Notes: generated by a model from the sequence alone, not told the origin. 5,383 nucleotides of DNA from Flavobacteriaceae bacterium (GCA_003511845.1 DOIV01000232.1:1-5383), one strand, 5' to 3'. Positions 1 to 5,383 are shown, counted from the first letter of the stretch. Translations and numbers: made by a program.

Positions 1-202
1 TTTGTAGTTTTATACCATCGGCTGTATATACATAATCTAATGTACCTGCATTAGAACCTGTAACAGTAATCTTGGTAGGCATATTTAAGTGATTGTATAA
101 GATACTGGTAATATTTTTATTTTTGTCTGACGTTAAGTTGCCATCGGGGTCGTAATCAGTTATTGATACTTTAAAAATGTTATTTTGCAAAACCAAACTC
201 AT
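1..202 (-). CDS. RHS/YD-repeat protein fragment, partial (runs off left edge)
   Basis: The minus strand is open for 67 codons from an ATG at 202 to the window edge. It reads as an RHS (YD) repeat segment: DYDPDGNLTSDKNK at residues 16-29, then ITSILYNHLNMPTKITV, then LDYVYTADGIKLQ. This Y-D-x-x-G-N-x-x-x-D core followed by Y-N-x-L-N-x-P-x-K-I is typical of Bacteroidota RHS proteins, which are normally large cell-surface or toxin-delivery polypeptides. Here only about 10 residues precede the repeat, and the same frame is closed by a TGA at 211-209, so any larger N-terminal part is missing. The ATG overlaps the bshB1 stop (ATGA), so translation could be coupled, but a truncated remnant left by recombination is at least as likely. 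The 3' end, where a C-terminal toxin would lie, is outside the window. The family call is fairly sure; whether it is functional is unknown. Confidence 0.7.
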   Translation of the reverse strand, partial: MSLVLQNNIFKVSITDYDPDGNLTSDKNKNITSILYNHLNMPTKITVTGSNAGTLDYVYTADGIKLQ

Positions 203-915
203 ATCAAATCATCTAATGTATCAACCGCTACAAAGCGTTCTACCGTAAAGCCTTCAGCGGCATCTTTACCAATCAACCTACCTAAATCTTGTGCTCTATA
301 CGTAATACTATCTAAAAAGTTTTTGCTGGTTATGGGCGAAACAGGTTCTTTACTGTTCGGGTCATGAAATTGAGAACTGTAGGCTTTTACAGCTTCTAGT
401 TTTTTATCTAGATAGCCAGTTACATCAACCACAAAATCGGGTTCAATAGTCTTCCATTGTATATAATGATAGACGTGTTTTGGTCTCCAAGCTTCTTGTA
501 GCTTCCCTCCTACACTAGTTTCTATTTTTCTAAGTCCAGATAAAAAACAGGCATCACTAACTAAGCTACTTCCTTTTGCATGATCTATATGCCGATCATC
601 AATCGCATTGCATAATACAATTTCGGGTTGGTATTTGCGAATCATTTCTACTACTTTTAATTGATGTTCTTTATCATTAACAAAGAACCCATCCAAAAAA
701 GCTAGATTTTCTCTGACTGCAACTCCTAATATCTCAGCCGCATCTGCTGCTTCTTGATCTCTAATTTCGGCAGAACCTCTTGTTCCTAGTTCTCCACGAG
801 TTAAATCGAGAATACCAACTTTCTTTCCTGCTGCTATTTCTTTGGCTAATGTTGCTCCACAACCTAATTCCACATCGTCAGGGTGTGCTCCTATAGCTAG
901 TATGTCTAATTTCAT
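199..915 (-). CDS. bshB1: Bacillithiol biosynthesis deacetylase BshB1 (PIG-L/LmbE family)
   Basis: This 238-residue cytoplasmic zinc enzyme belongs to the PIG-L/LmbE fold. In bacillithiol synthesis it removes the acetyl group from N-acetylglucosaminyl-malate, giving GlcN-malate, to which BshC then adds cysteine. The N-terminal AHPDDVELGCG motif (residues 10-20) supplies zinc ligands H11 and D14 and the likely catalytic base D13. The third zinc ligand is H112 in the DDRHIDH motif (106-112). The TRGELGTRG stretch (39-47) and YSSQF (179-183) are also characteristic of BshB1. Length matches the family and the protein looks intact, without signal peptide or membrane segment. It starts 4 bases after the stop of the upstream PLP enzyme, so it is the second gene of that operon. 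No Shine-Dalgarno is visible; the leader is A-rich. Its stop overlaps the ATG of the RHS fragment. The paralogous BshB2 or another LmbE deacetylase is a less likely reading. Confidence 0.92.
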   Translation of the reverse strand: MKLDILAIGAHPDDVELGCGATLAKEIAAGKKVGILDLTRGELGTRGSAEIRDQEAADAAEILGVAVRENLAFLDGFFVNDKEHQLKVVEMIRKYQPEIVLCNAIDDRHIDHAKGSSLVSDACFLSGLRKIETSVGGKLQEAWRPKHVYHYIQWKTIEPDFVVDVTGYLDKKLEAVKAYSSQFHDPNSKEPVSPITSKNFLDSITYRAQDLGRLIGKDAAEGFTVERFVAVDTLDDLI

Positions 916-919
916 ATTC

Positions 920-2059
920 TTATTTTTTAATTGCCTGTTCTACATCAGCAATAATATCTTCAACATCTTCAATACCTACAGATAATCGTAATAAATTATC
1001 AGAAATCCCAATAGCTTTACGCTGTTCTGGTGTCAATAAGGCGTGTGAAGTTAAAGTAGGTTGCAAAATAGTAGACTCTACACCAGCCAAACTCATAGAT
1101 GGTTTTATTAATTGTAGACTCTTTTGAAATTTCACAGCATCTAATCCTTCTTTCAACTCAAAAGAAAGCATGCCGCCATAGCCGTTCATTTGTTCTTTTG
1201 CAATGTTGTGATTTGGATGATTTTTTAATCCTGGATAATAAACCTTTGCTATATCTACATGGTTCACTAGATACTCTGCAACAGTTTGTGAATTAGAATT
1301 GTGTTTTTCTACACGTATCGCTAACGTTTTGATACTTCGTTCTAATAAATAGGAAATCATATGACTTAAATTTCCTCCTAAATTTTTTCCTTTTTGAAAA
1401 ATGGTATTGATATGTTCTGAATTTCCTGCAACCAATCCTGCTAAGATATCGCTATGACCTCCTAAATATTTTGTAGCAGAATGAATAGAAATGTCAATTC
1501 CAAAGTCTAAAGGAGTTAAGTTGATTGGCGATGCAAATGTATTGTCAATCATAGACACTAAACTATGTTTCTTTGCCAAATCTGCAATTGCTTTAACATC
1601 AGTAATGGTCAATAACGGATTTGAAGGTGTCTCAATATAAATTACTTTTGTATTGGATTTTATTTTTGCCTCAAAATCGGTTACTTCCACTCCATCGGTA
1701 AATGAGTATTCAATATTCATTTTATCAAATTCCTCTACCACAAAATTAAAGGCTCCACCATAGATTTCATTGGTCAATACAATATGATCTCCTTTAGACA
1801 GAAACGCTAATAAAGTGGTGCTGATCGCTGCCATACCAGAAGCAAAAGGCAAACCAGCTTCGGCATTTTCTAAAGCTGCAATTTTCTTCCCTAAGACTTC
1901 TTGATTAGGAGTGTTAAAATAGCGAGGATACCGCATCGGGTCAGCATCTAAATACTCATACGATGATGCCATAAATATTGGAGAAACTGCTCCTCCAAAT
2001 TGGGTGTCTCTTATTTCACCTTCGTGAATGCAAATGGTATGTTTTCCTTTTTTTGTCAT
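920..2059 (-). CDS. Cystathionine gamma-synthase/gamma-lyase family PLP enzyme
   Basis: This 379-residue fold-type I PLP enzyme belongs to the Cys/Met metabolism family, which makes or splits cystathionine in transsulfuration. K197 in SATKYLGGHSD (194-204) is the Schiff-base lysine, D172 in DNTFASP (172-178) should contact the pyridine nitrogen, and G76-M77 with S194 and T196 bind phosphate. Y44 and R46 (YPRYFNTPNQ) correspond to the Y-x-R pair donated by the neighbouring subunit. Y100 is the ring-stacking tyrosine, and R358 (LLRLSVGIED) binds the substrate carboxylate. The residue after Y100-G101 is Gly, not the Cys of classical methionine gamma-lyases, which argues against that activity. 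Synthase and lyase cannot be separated from motifs alone, so no gene symbol is given. Length is normal. It is the first gene of an operon with bshB1, 4 bases downstream, which fits a role in feeding cysteine to bacillithiol (inference). Confidence 0.88.
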   Translation of the reverse strand: MTKKGKHTICIHEGEIRDTQFGGAVSPIFMASSYEYLDADPMRYPRYFNTPNQEVLGKKIAALENAEAGLPFASGMAAISTTLLAFLSKGDHIVLTNEIYGGAFNFVVEEFDKMNIEYSFTDGVEVTDFEAKIKSNTKVIYIETPSNPLLTITDVKAIADLAKKHSLVSMIDNTFASPINLTPLDFGIDISIHSATKYLGGHSDILAGLVAGNSEHINTIFQKGKNLGGNLSHMISYLLERSIKTLAIRVEKHNSNSQTVAEYLVNHVDIAKVYYPGLKNHPNHNIAKEQMNGYGGMLSFELKEGLDAVKFQKSLQLIKPSMSLAGVESTILQPTLTSHALLTPEQRKAIGISDNLLRLSVGIEDVEDIIADVEQAIKK

Positions 2060-2079
2060 TCCATAAATTTTAATTGAAA

Positions 2080-2109
2080 CAAAGCTACAAACAATATTTT
2101 ACTTACAAA
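2080..2109 (-). promoter_or_regulatory. Bacteroidota-type promoter for the PLP enzyme-bshB1 operon
   Basis: Read on the minus strand, TTTG (2109-2106) is followed after 18 bases by TAGCTTTG (2087-2080), an exact match to the TAnnTTTG -7 element of the Bacteroidota primary sigma factor. Transcription should begin near 2073-2076, leaving a short leader of about 15 bases before the ATG at 2059. Both elements were read directly; activity is inferred. Confidence 0.68.
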
Positions 2110-2130
2110 TTAATTATCAAAATTTTAAAA

Positions 2131-2144
2131 AGGGAAAATACCCT
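2131..2144. promoter_or_regulatory. Imperfect palindrome, possible operator site 1
   Basis: AGGGAAAATACCCT has 6-base arms with one mismatch (AGGGAA against TACCCT). It resembles the perfect palindrome at 2176-2188, about 44 bases away centre to centre, roughly four helical turns. It lies 22 bases upstream of the -33 box of the leftward promoter. A role as a regulator half of a pair is inferred only. Confidence 0.3.
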
Positions 2145-2175
2145 ATAAGCACACCTGTAAAACCCCTGACAATAA

Positions 2176-2188
2176 AGGGTATTACCCT
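2176..2188. promoter_or_regulatory. Perfect palindrome, possible operator site 2
   Basis: AGGGTATTACCCT is a perfect inverted repeat of 6-base arms around a single central T. It ends one base before the TTGACA of the rightward promoter, the usual place for an activator or repressor site controlling the haloperoxidase gene. The binding protein cannot be named, and no regulator gene lies in the window. Confidence 0.4.
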
Positions 2189-2189
2189 C

Positions 2190-2220
2190 TTGACAAGTAA
2201 TGAACATCAATGTAATTTTA
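2190..2220 (+). promoter_or_regulatory. Candidate promoter for the haloperoxidase gene
   Basis: TTGACA (2190-2195) is followed after 17 bases by TAATTTTA (2213-2220). The latter matches the Bacteroidota TAnnTTTG box at 7 of 8 positions, with TTG-to-box spacing of 20, inside the usual range. The start would fall near 2225, giving a leader of roughly 20 bases that is A-rich and has no Shine-Dalgarno, as usual in this phylum. Confidence 0.5.
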
Positions 2221-2243
2221 CAAAAACTAAAAAATATTAAATT

Positions 2244-4175
2244 ATGGAACTAAGAAAAAAAAATGCTTTTGAAAAAAGACAATTAGCTAATACACTAGCT
2301 AAAGATCGAATTCATCCTCAACATATCAGTAATGATGATGAACAAAAATTTAGGCATACTGAAAGCTCAAATAATGAATCATCCTATTTAATGAGTTTTA
2401 CAAAAGGATTACCACATGATTACGATACAGGGTTAATTGAAAATCCAATTGATTTTCAATATTTTATAAGAGCTATTGATAGTGGTGATTATAGAGACTT
2501 CAGAGATACTCCATTAGGAGTTGCTGATAATAATATGGGAACTTGCTGTGCAAATCAAGATTTTGATTGGAAATCACCTAAAGCACAAACAAGTAAAGCA
2601 GGAGGACCTGTTGATGTTCGTGCCTGGGAAAGTCAAAGTGCTGGTAATTCATTTGATTTAGAAGGTCCAGATGCTCAGGCTGTAACAATGCCTCCTGCTC
2701 CAAAATTAGGAAGTGAAGAATTAACTTCAGAAATAGCTGAAATATATGGTCAAGCATTGTTACGTGATGTTCCTTTTCATGCTTTTACAAATGGTGTAAT
2801 GGGTGTAGGTGTTGGAAAAACAAAGGTTGATCTTTCTACCCAAAGTACATTAAATGCCTTGGACACTAAAGAAGTTGACGTACTTAAAATCAAGGATTGT
2901 ACAGATACTTTGAATGAGTTGAAATGGTTTCAACCAAACTCAGATCTTGAACTAAATGGTGATGAAACAAATAGGCGTAGAAAGAAAGTGCTTACTCCTT
3001 CAAATGCCTTTAGAGGTATTACAACTGGCGATACAGTTGGTCCTTATATTTCTCAATTTTTATTGGTAGGTAATAGTGGTATAAATAGTAATGACCTTGA
3101 AAGAAGCCCATCAGACGGAATGATTTCTTATGGTGCATCATCAATTGATCAAAAAGTTAGGGTTGCTAAAAAAGAAGATCATTTAACAGATTGGGATGAG
3201 TGGTTTGATGTTCAAAAAGGTGCAGATTTAAGAAATCTTGAAAATTATGAATCAGCAGATAGTAAAAAAAGACGCTTCATTTATACGCCAAGAGATTTAA
3301 CTACTTATGTACATTATGATGCCTTATATGAATCTTATTTAAATGCCTGCCTGATAATGCTTAGTAATGGAACTCCTTTTGATCCTGGCATTCCATTTCA
3401 GGAAGCAGATAATAGAGATCATCAACAAGGTTTTGCTCATTTTGGAGGTCCACACATTCTTTCATTGGTTACTGAAGTTGCAACCAGAGCATTGAAGGCT
3501 GTTCGTTTTCAAAAATACAATATTCATAGAAGGTTAAGGCCAGAAGCTTTAGCAGCTAGAATACACAAAGCAGAAGAATTAAAAGAAATGGCTCCTGACC
3601 TTATGAAACTTAAAGATGAATTAGATACTATAGGTATTTTACCAAAAGTAGCAGCTAAAAATGGAGCAAATAATTATTTGTTACCCATGGCTTTTTGCGA
3701 AGGGTCTCCTATGCATCCATCATATGGAGCTGGCCATGCAACTGTTGCTGGTGCATGTATTACAATATTAAAGGCGTTTTTTGATCATAAGCACCCATTA
3801 AATATTGTACCTATAAATGAAGTACAAAATGAAGTTAAAAATCTTATTGAAAAAATTGAACCTGGTAAAGTAATTGCTTCGTCCAACCTTGCCTATATTT
3901 CTGTACAAAATGGTAAGAAATTAGATGTTGTACCTGTTTTAAATGAAAATTGTGAGTTAACACATCTAACTGTTGAGGGTGAATTAAATAAACTTGCTTC
4001 AAATATTTCTATAGGTAGAAACTGGGCTGGCGTTCATTATTTCTCAGATTATTACGAATCATTATTAATGGGTGAGCAAATTGCACTTGGCATTTTAGAA
4101 GAGCAAAAATTAACATATAATGAGAATTTTTCTATGACAGTACCATTGTTTAACGGTAAAACTATTAGAATTTAA
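2244..4175 (+). CDS. Vanadium-dependent haloperoxidase (algal bromoperoxidase-like)
   Basis: This 643-residue protein belongs to the vanadium haloperoxidases (PAP2/acid-phosphatase superfamily), which use bound vanadate and H2O2 to oxidise halide to hypohalous acid. The vanadate site is legible in the C-terminal half: K424 and R432 in FQKYNIHRRLRPE, the HPSYGAGHAT motif (491-500) with H491, G497 and catalytic H498, and R592 with vanadium-ligand H598 in GRNWAGVHYFSD. The K-to-R spacing of 8 and the His 7 residues before H498 match algal bromoperoxidases rather than the fungal chloroperoxidase. A496 sits where characterised enzymes have a vanadate-contacting Ser. The N-terminal part (FDLEGPDAQAVTMPPAPKLGS, 137-157; QALLRDVPF, 170-178) belongs to the same bacterial/algal family. 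There is no signal peptide and there are seven cysteines, suggesting a cytoplasmic enzyme. It is a single-gene unit with its own promoter and terminator. Halide preference cannot be read from sequence; a related PAP2 phosphatase is a less likely alternative. Confidence 0.88.
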   Translation: MELRKKNAFEKRQLANTLAKDRIHPQHISNDDEQKFRHTESSNNESSYLMSFTKGLPHDYDTGLIENPIDFQYFIRAIDSGDYRDFRDTPLGVADNNMGTCCANQDFDWKSPKAQTSKAGGPVDVRAWESQSAGNSFDLEGPDAQAVTMPPAPKLGSEELTSEIAEIYGQALLRDVPFHAFTNGVMGVGVGKTKVDLSTQSTLNALDTKEVDVLKIKDCTDTLNELKWFQPNSDLELNGDETNRRRKKVLTPSNAFRGITTGDTVGPYISQFLLVGNSGINSNDLERSPSDGMISYGASSIDQKVRVAKKEDHLTDWDEWFDVQKGADLRNLENYESADSKKRRFIYTPRDLTTYVHYDALYESYLNACLIMLSNGTPFDPGIPFQEADNRDHQQGFAHFGGPHILSLVTEVATRALKAVRFQKYNIHRRLRPEALAARIHKAEELKEMAPDLMKLKDELDTIGILPKVAAKNGANNYLLPMAFCEGSPMHPSYGAGHATVAGACITILKAFFDHKHPLNIVPINEVQNEVKNLIEKIEPGKVIASSNLAYISVQNGKKLDVVPVLNENCELTHLTVEGELNKLASNISIGRNWAGVHYFSDYYESLLMGEQIALGILEEQKLTYNENFSMTVPLFNGKTIRI

Positions 4176-4181
4176 CAACTT

Positions 4182-4240
4182 AGCAAATACATTTATAATG
4201 CTAATGCTTTATAAACGTATTTGCTTTTATTTTTTGTTTG
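4182..4240 (+). terminator. Intrinsic terminator of the haloperoxidase gene, between convergent genes
   Basis: Arms 4182-4198 (AGCAAATACATTTATAA) and 4209-4225 pair over 16 of 17 positions, the exception being A4191 opposite C4216. The 10-base loop can extend the stem by two G-C pairs. A T-rich run follows (4225-4240), as in a rho-independent terminator for the plus strand. On the minus strand the sequence after the hairpin is less T-rich, so termination of the opposing peroxidase transcript is possible but weaker. Confidence 0.75.
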
Positions 4241-4840
4241 CTACAAGCCCTTAATCCAATCAATAATGGACGCATCTGTAGGCAATGTCTTTGGAGCAAT
4301 TATCTTAGCTAAATTTCCATTTTCATCAATCAAATATTTCTGAAAATTCCATTTTACTTTTGAGTCTTCCAATCCGTTTTTGGCTTTTTCAGTTAAGAAT
4401 TTATAAATTGGATGCATCTCTTTTCCTTTTACAGAAATTTTTTCCATCATTGGGAAGGTAACTCCATAATTTAATTGACAAAATTCAGCTATCTCTTCAT
4501 TTGTACCAGGTTCTTGTTTTAAAAAATTGTTTGCAGGAAAGCCTACAATAACAAAATTATCATCTTTATAAGTTTCGTACAGCTTTTGCAAGTCTTTATA
4601 TTGAGGTGTTAATCCGCATTTTGAAGCGGTATTGACTATCATTATTTTTTTTCCTTTTAAGGATGCAAAATCAAAATCTTCACCTGCTAGATTCTTTACT
4701 TTAAATTGATAGATATTTTCCATTTCTTGTGATTTTTCTTGTGAAGCTACTTCTGTCACTACAGCCAATGTTTTAGCTTCTTTTTTACCACAACAAGCAT
4801 ATATGCTTATTGCTAGTACAAAAATAAGGATTTTTTTCAT
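4241..4840 (-). CDS. Glutathione peroxidase-family lipoprotein (Cys-type thiol peroxidase)
   Basis: This 199-residue protein begins with a lipoprotein signal peptide (MKKILIFVLAISIYAC), with C16 as probable lipidated cysteine and a polar linker up to about residue 40. The rest is a complete thioredoxin-fold glutathione peroxidase domain. The peroxidatic residue is C75 in NTASKCGLTPQY (a Cys, not selenocysteine). The other tetrad members are Q109 (KQEPGTN), W164 and N165 (VKWNFQKYLID). C121 in EFCQLNYGVTFP is placed as the resolving cysteine of thioredoxin-dependent members, so the reductant is more likely a thioredoxin-like protein than glutathione. It would reduce H2O2 and organic peroxides at the cell envelope. 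The usual FPCNQF motif reads FPANNF. The ATG at 4840 is preferred over the in-frame ATG at 4876, because the 12 extra residues are not signal-like and are partly encoded by a DNA repeat. It lies 63 bases downstream of the CcsA-like gene and may be co-transcribed with it. Confidence 0.87.
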   Translation of the reverse strand: MKKILIFVLAISIYACCGKKEAKTLAVVTEVASQEKSQEMENIYQFKVKNLAGEDFDFASLKGKKIMIVNTASKCGLTPQYKDLQKLYETYKDDNFVIVGFPANNFLKQEPGTNEEIAEFCQLNYGVTFPMMEKISVKGKEMHPIYKFLTEKAKNGLEDSKVKWNFQKYLIDENGNLAKIIAPKTLPTDASIIDWIKGL

Positions 4841-4860
4841 TTTGATAATTTTAATTGTTA

Positions 4861-4900
4861 TTTCACAGAGACACACAGAGCACCTCAGAGATTCACAAAG
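4861..4900. repeat. Four tandem 10-bp degenerate repeats (nnnCACAGAG)
   Basis: Four consecutive 10-base units read on the plus strand TTTCACAGAG, ACACACAGAG, CACCTCAGAG and ATTCACAAAG. Bases 4-10 are nearly constant (CACAGAG) and the first three vary. The array fills most of the gap between the CcsA-like stop codon (4904) and the peroxidase start (4840). Its purine/pyrimidine strand bias is unlike the flanking AT-rich spacer. Similar CACAGAG-rich stretches are, from memory, scattered through intergenic DNA of Bacteroidota and some other phyla. Function unknown. Confidence 0.6.
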
Positions 4901-4903
4901 TTA
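4896..4903 (-). promoter_or_regulatory. Isolated TAnnTTTG-like -7 box upstream of the peroxidase gene
   Basis: On the minus strand TAACTTTG matches the Bacteroidota -7 consensus exactly and sits directly after the CcsA-like stop codon. No TTG is found at the expected 17-23 base distance upstream, so this is a weak promoter candidate. If real, the transcript would begin inside the 10-bp repeat array. Confidence 0.25.
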
Positions 4904-5383
4904 TTATTTTTTATAATACTTTCTATATTTAAAAAATGCCAATATACTTAGTACAACACAAGTAAGTAACCATCCCCAAATTTCATTGGGTATTGGCACA
5001 GCATCACCAGCTGCATAGGAGTGCAAGCCAGACAATAAGTGATTTACACCTAAATATCCCATTAAAATGGATGCAAATGCAAATACAGACATGATATTAA
5101 AAGTAAATCTACCTCGTAAACCTGGTATCAAACGCATGTGTAATATAAATGCATAAATCATAATATTTATCAATGCCCAAGTTTCTTTCGGATCCCATCC
5201 CCAATAACGACCCCAACTTTCATTTGCCCACATGCCTCCTAAAAAGTTGCCAATAGTCAACATCACCAAACCTATCATAATTGACATTTCACTAATGATA
5301 GTAATTTCTTTAATTACTAAATCAAGTCTTTCTTTATTTTTTGAAGTGGTAAACACATATAATAATAAGACTAAAACACCTAA
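4904..5383 (-). CDS. ccsA: Cytochrome c biogenesis protein CcsA/ResC, C-terminal part (runs off right edge)
   Basis: The frame stays open to the right edge, giving 159 residues of the C-terminal end; the in-frame GTG at 5356 is internal, not the start. The tryptophan-rich WWD signature of haem-handling proteins is clear: WANESWGRYWGWDPKETW (visible residues 52-69). It is followed by a membrane helix ending in LHMRL and by the conserved NHLLSGLHSYA, whose histidines are candidate haem ligands. At least four hydrophobic membrane segments are visible, and the protein ends in a lysine/tyrosine-rich tail. In system II cytochrome c maturation this subunit exports haem and presents it for attachment to apocytochromes outside the cytoplasmic membrane. 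In Bacteroidota it is often fused to CcsB/ResB as one large polypeptide; the N-terminal part is outside the window, so fusion cannot be judged. The peroxidase gene follows on the same strand after 63 bases. Confidence 0.9.
   Translation of the reverse strand, partial: LGVLVLLLYVFTTSKNKERLDLVIKEITIISEMSIMIGLVMLTIGNFLGGMWANESWGRYWGWDPKETWALINIMIYAFILHMRLIPGLRGRFTFNIMSVFAFASILMGYLGVNHLLSGLHSYAAGDAVPIPNEIWGWLLTCVVLSILAFFKYRKYYKK

Noticed and set aside
185..367. 60-codon open frame on the plus strand
   Set aside because: It lies antisense within bshB1, has no recognisable domain and no promoter or leader; bshB1 is clearly the real gene.
1099..1296. 65-codon open frame on the plus strand
   Set aside because: It is antisense to the well-conserved PLP enzyme and has no family resemblance.
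2056..2064. Two-codon upstream frame (ATG GAA TGA) whose stop overlaps the PLP enzyme start on the minus strand
   Set aside because: It is too short to distinguish from chance, and nothing else supports leader-peptide control.
2139..2181. RNA switch formed by TACCCT (2139-2144) pairing with AGGGTA (2176-2181)
   Set aside because: Both segments lie upstream of the predicted rightward start and upstream of the leftward start, so neither would be in a leader; a DNA site is simpler.
4841..4876. Longer peroxidase start adding 12 residues (MCLCEITIKIIK)
   Set aside because: The added residues hide a good lipoprotein signal peptide, and the upstream ATG falls inside the 10-bp repeat array.
5354..5356. 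GTG as start of a 150-residue CcsA-like protein
   Set aside because: The frame is open upstream to the window edge with hydrophobic coding (LGVLVLLLY), and the family is much longer, so this is an internal valine.
1..5383. CRISPR array, tRNA, rRNA or insertion sequence
   Set aside because: No spaced long direct repeats, cloverleaf, rRNA motifs, transposase or terminal inverted repeats were seen on either strand.

Overview
The window looks like a chromosomal segment of an AT-rich member of the Bacteroidota, most likely the class Flavobacteriia. Four things point there: promoters of the TTTG / TAnnTTTG type, A-rich leaders without Shine-Dalgarno motifs, a bacillithiol deacetylase of the BshB1 type, and a CcsA-like cytochrome c assembly protein. 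The vanadium haloperoxidase hints at a marine or algae-associated lifestyle; that part is inference.

Layout, left to right. Positions 1-202 (minus) hold a piece of an RHS/YD-repeat protein whose ATG overlaps the bshB1 stop codon; it continues past the left edge. Then come bshB1 (199-915, minus) and a PLP-dependent cystathionine gamma-synthase/lyase family gene (920-2059, minus), 4 bases apart and read as one operon from a well-matched Bacteroidota promoter at 2080-2109. A 184-base divergent intergenic region carries that promoter, a rightward promoter and two GGG/CCC-armed palindromes. Rightward lies a single-gene unit for an algal-type vanadium-dependent haloperoxidase (2244-4175). It ends in a strong hairpin with a T-rich tail, shared with the convergent gene to its right. 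That gene (minus) is a glutathione-peroxidase-family lipoprotein (4241-4840). Upstream of it are four 10-bp repeat units (4861-4900) and then the C-terminal end of a CcsA/ResC-type cytochrome c assembly protein (4904-5383, minus), cut by the right edge.

Functionally, several genes concern thiols and peroxide. The transsulfuration enzyme could supply cysteine to bacillithiol, BshB1 makes the glucosamine-malate intermediate, the haloperoxidase consumes H2O2 to oxidise halide, and the peroxidase reduces peroxides at the cell envelope. This shared theme is suggestive but not proven: these are separate transcription units on both strands. The points most worth a second look are the haloperoxidase active site (Ala where the classical vanadate-binding Ser sits), the palindrome abutting its -35 element, the 10-bp repeat array, and the orphan RHS piece fused to the bshB1 stop.
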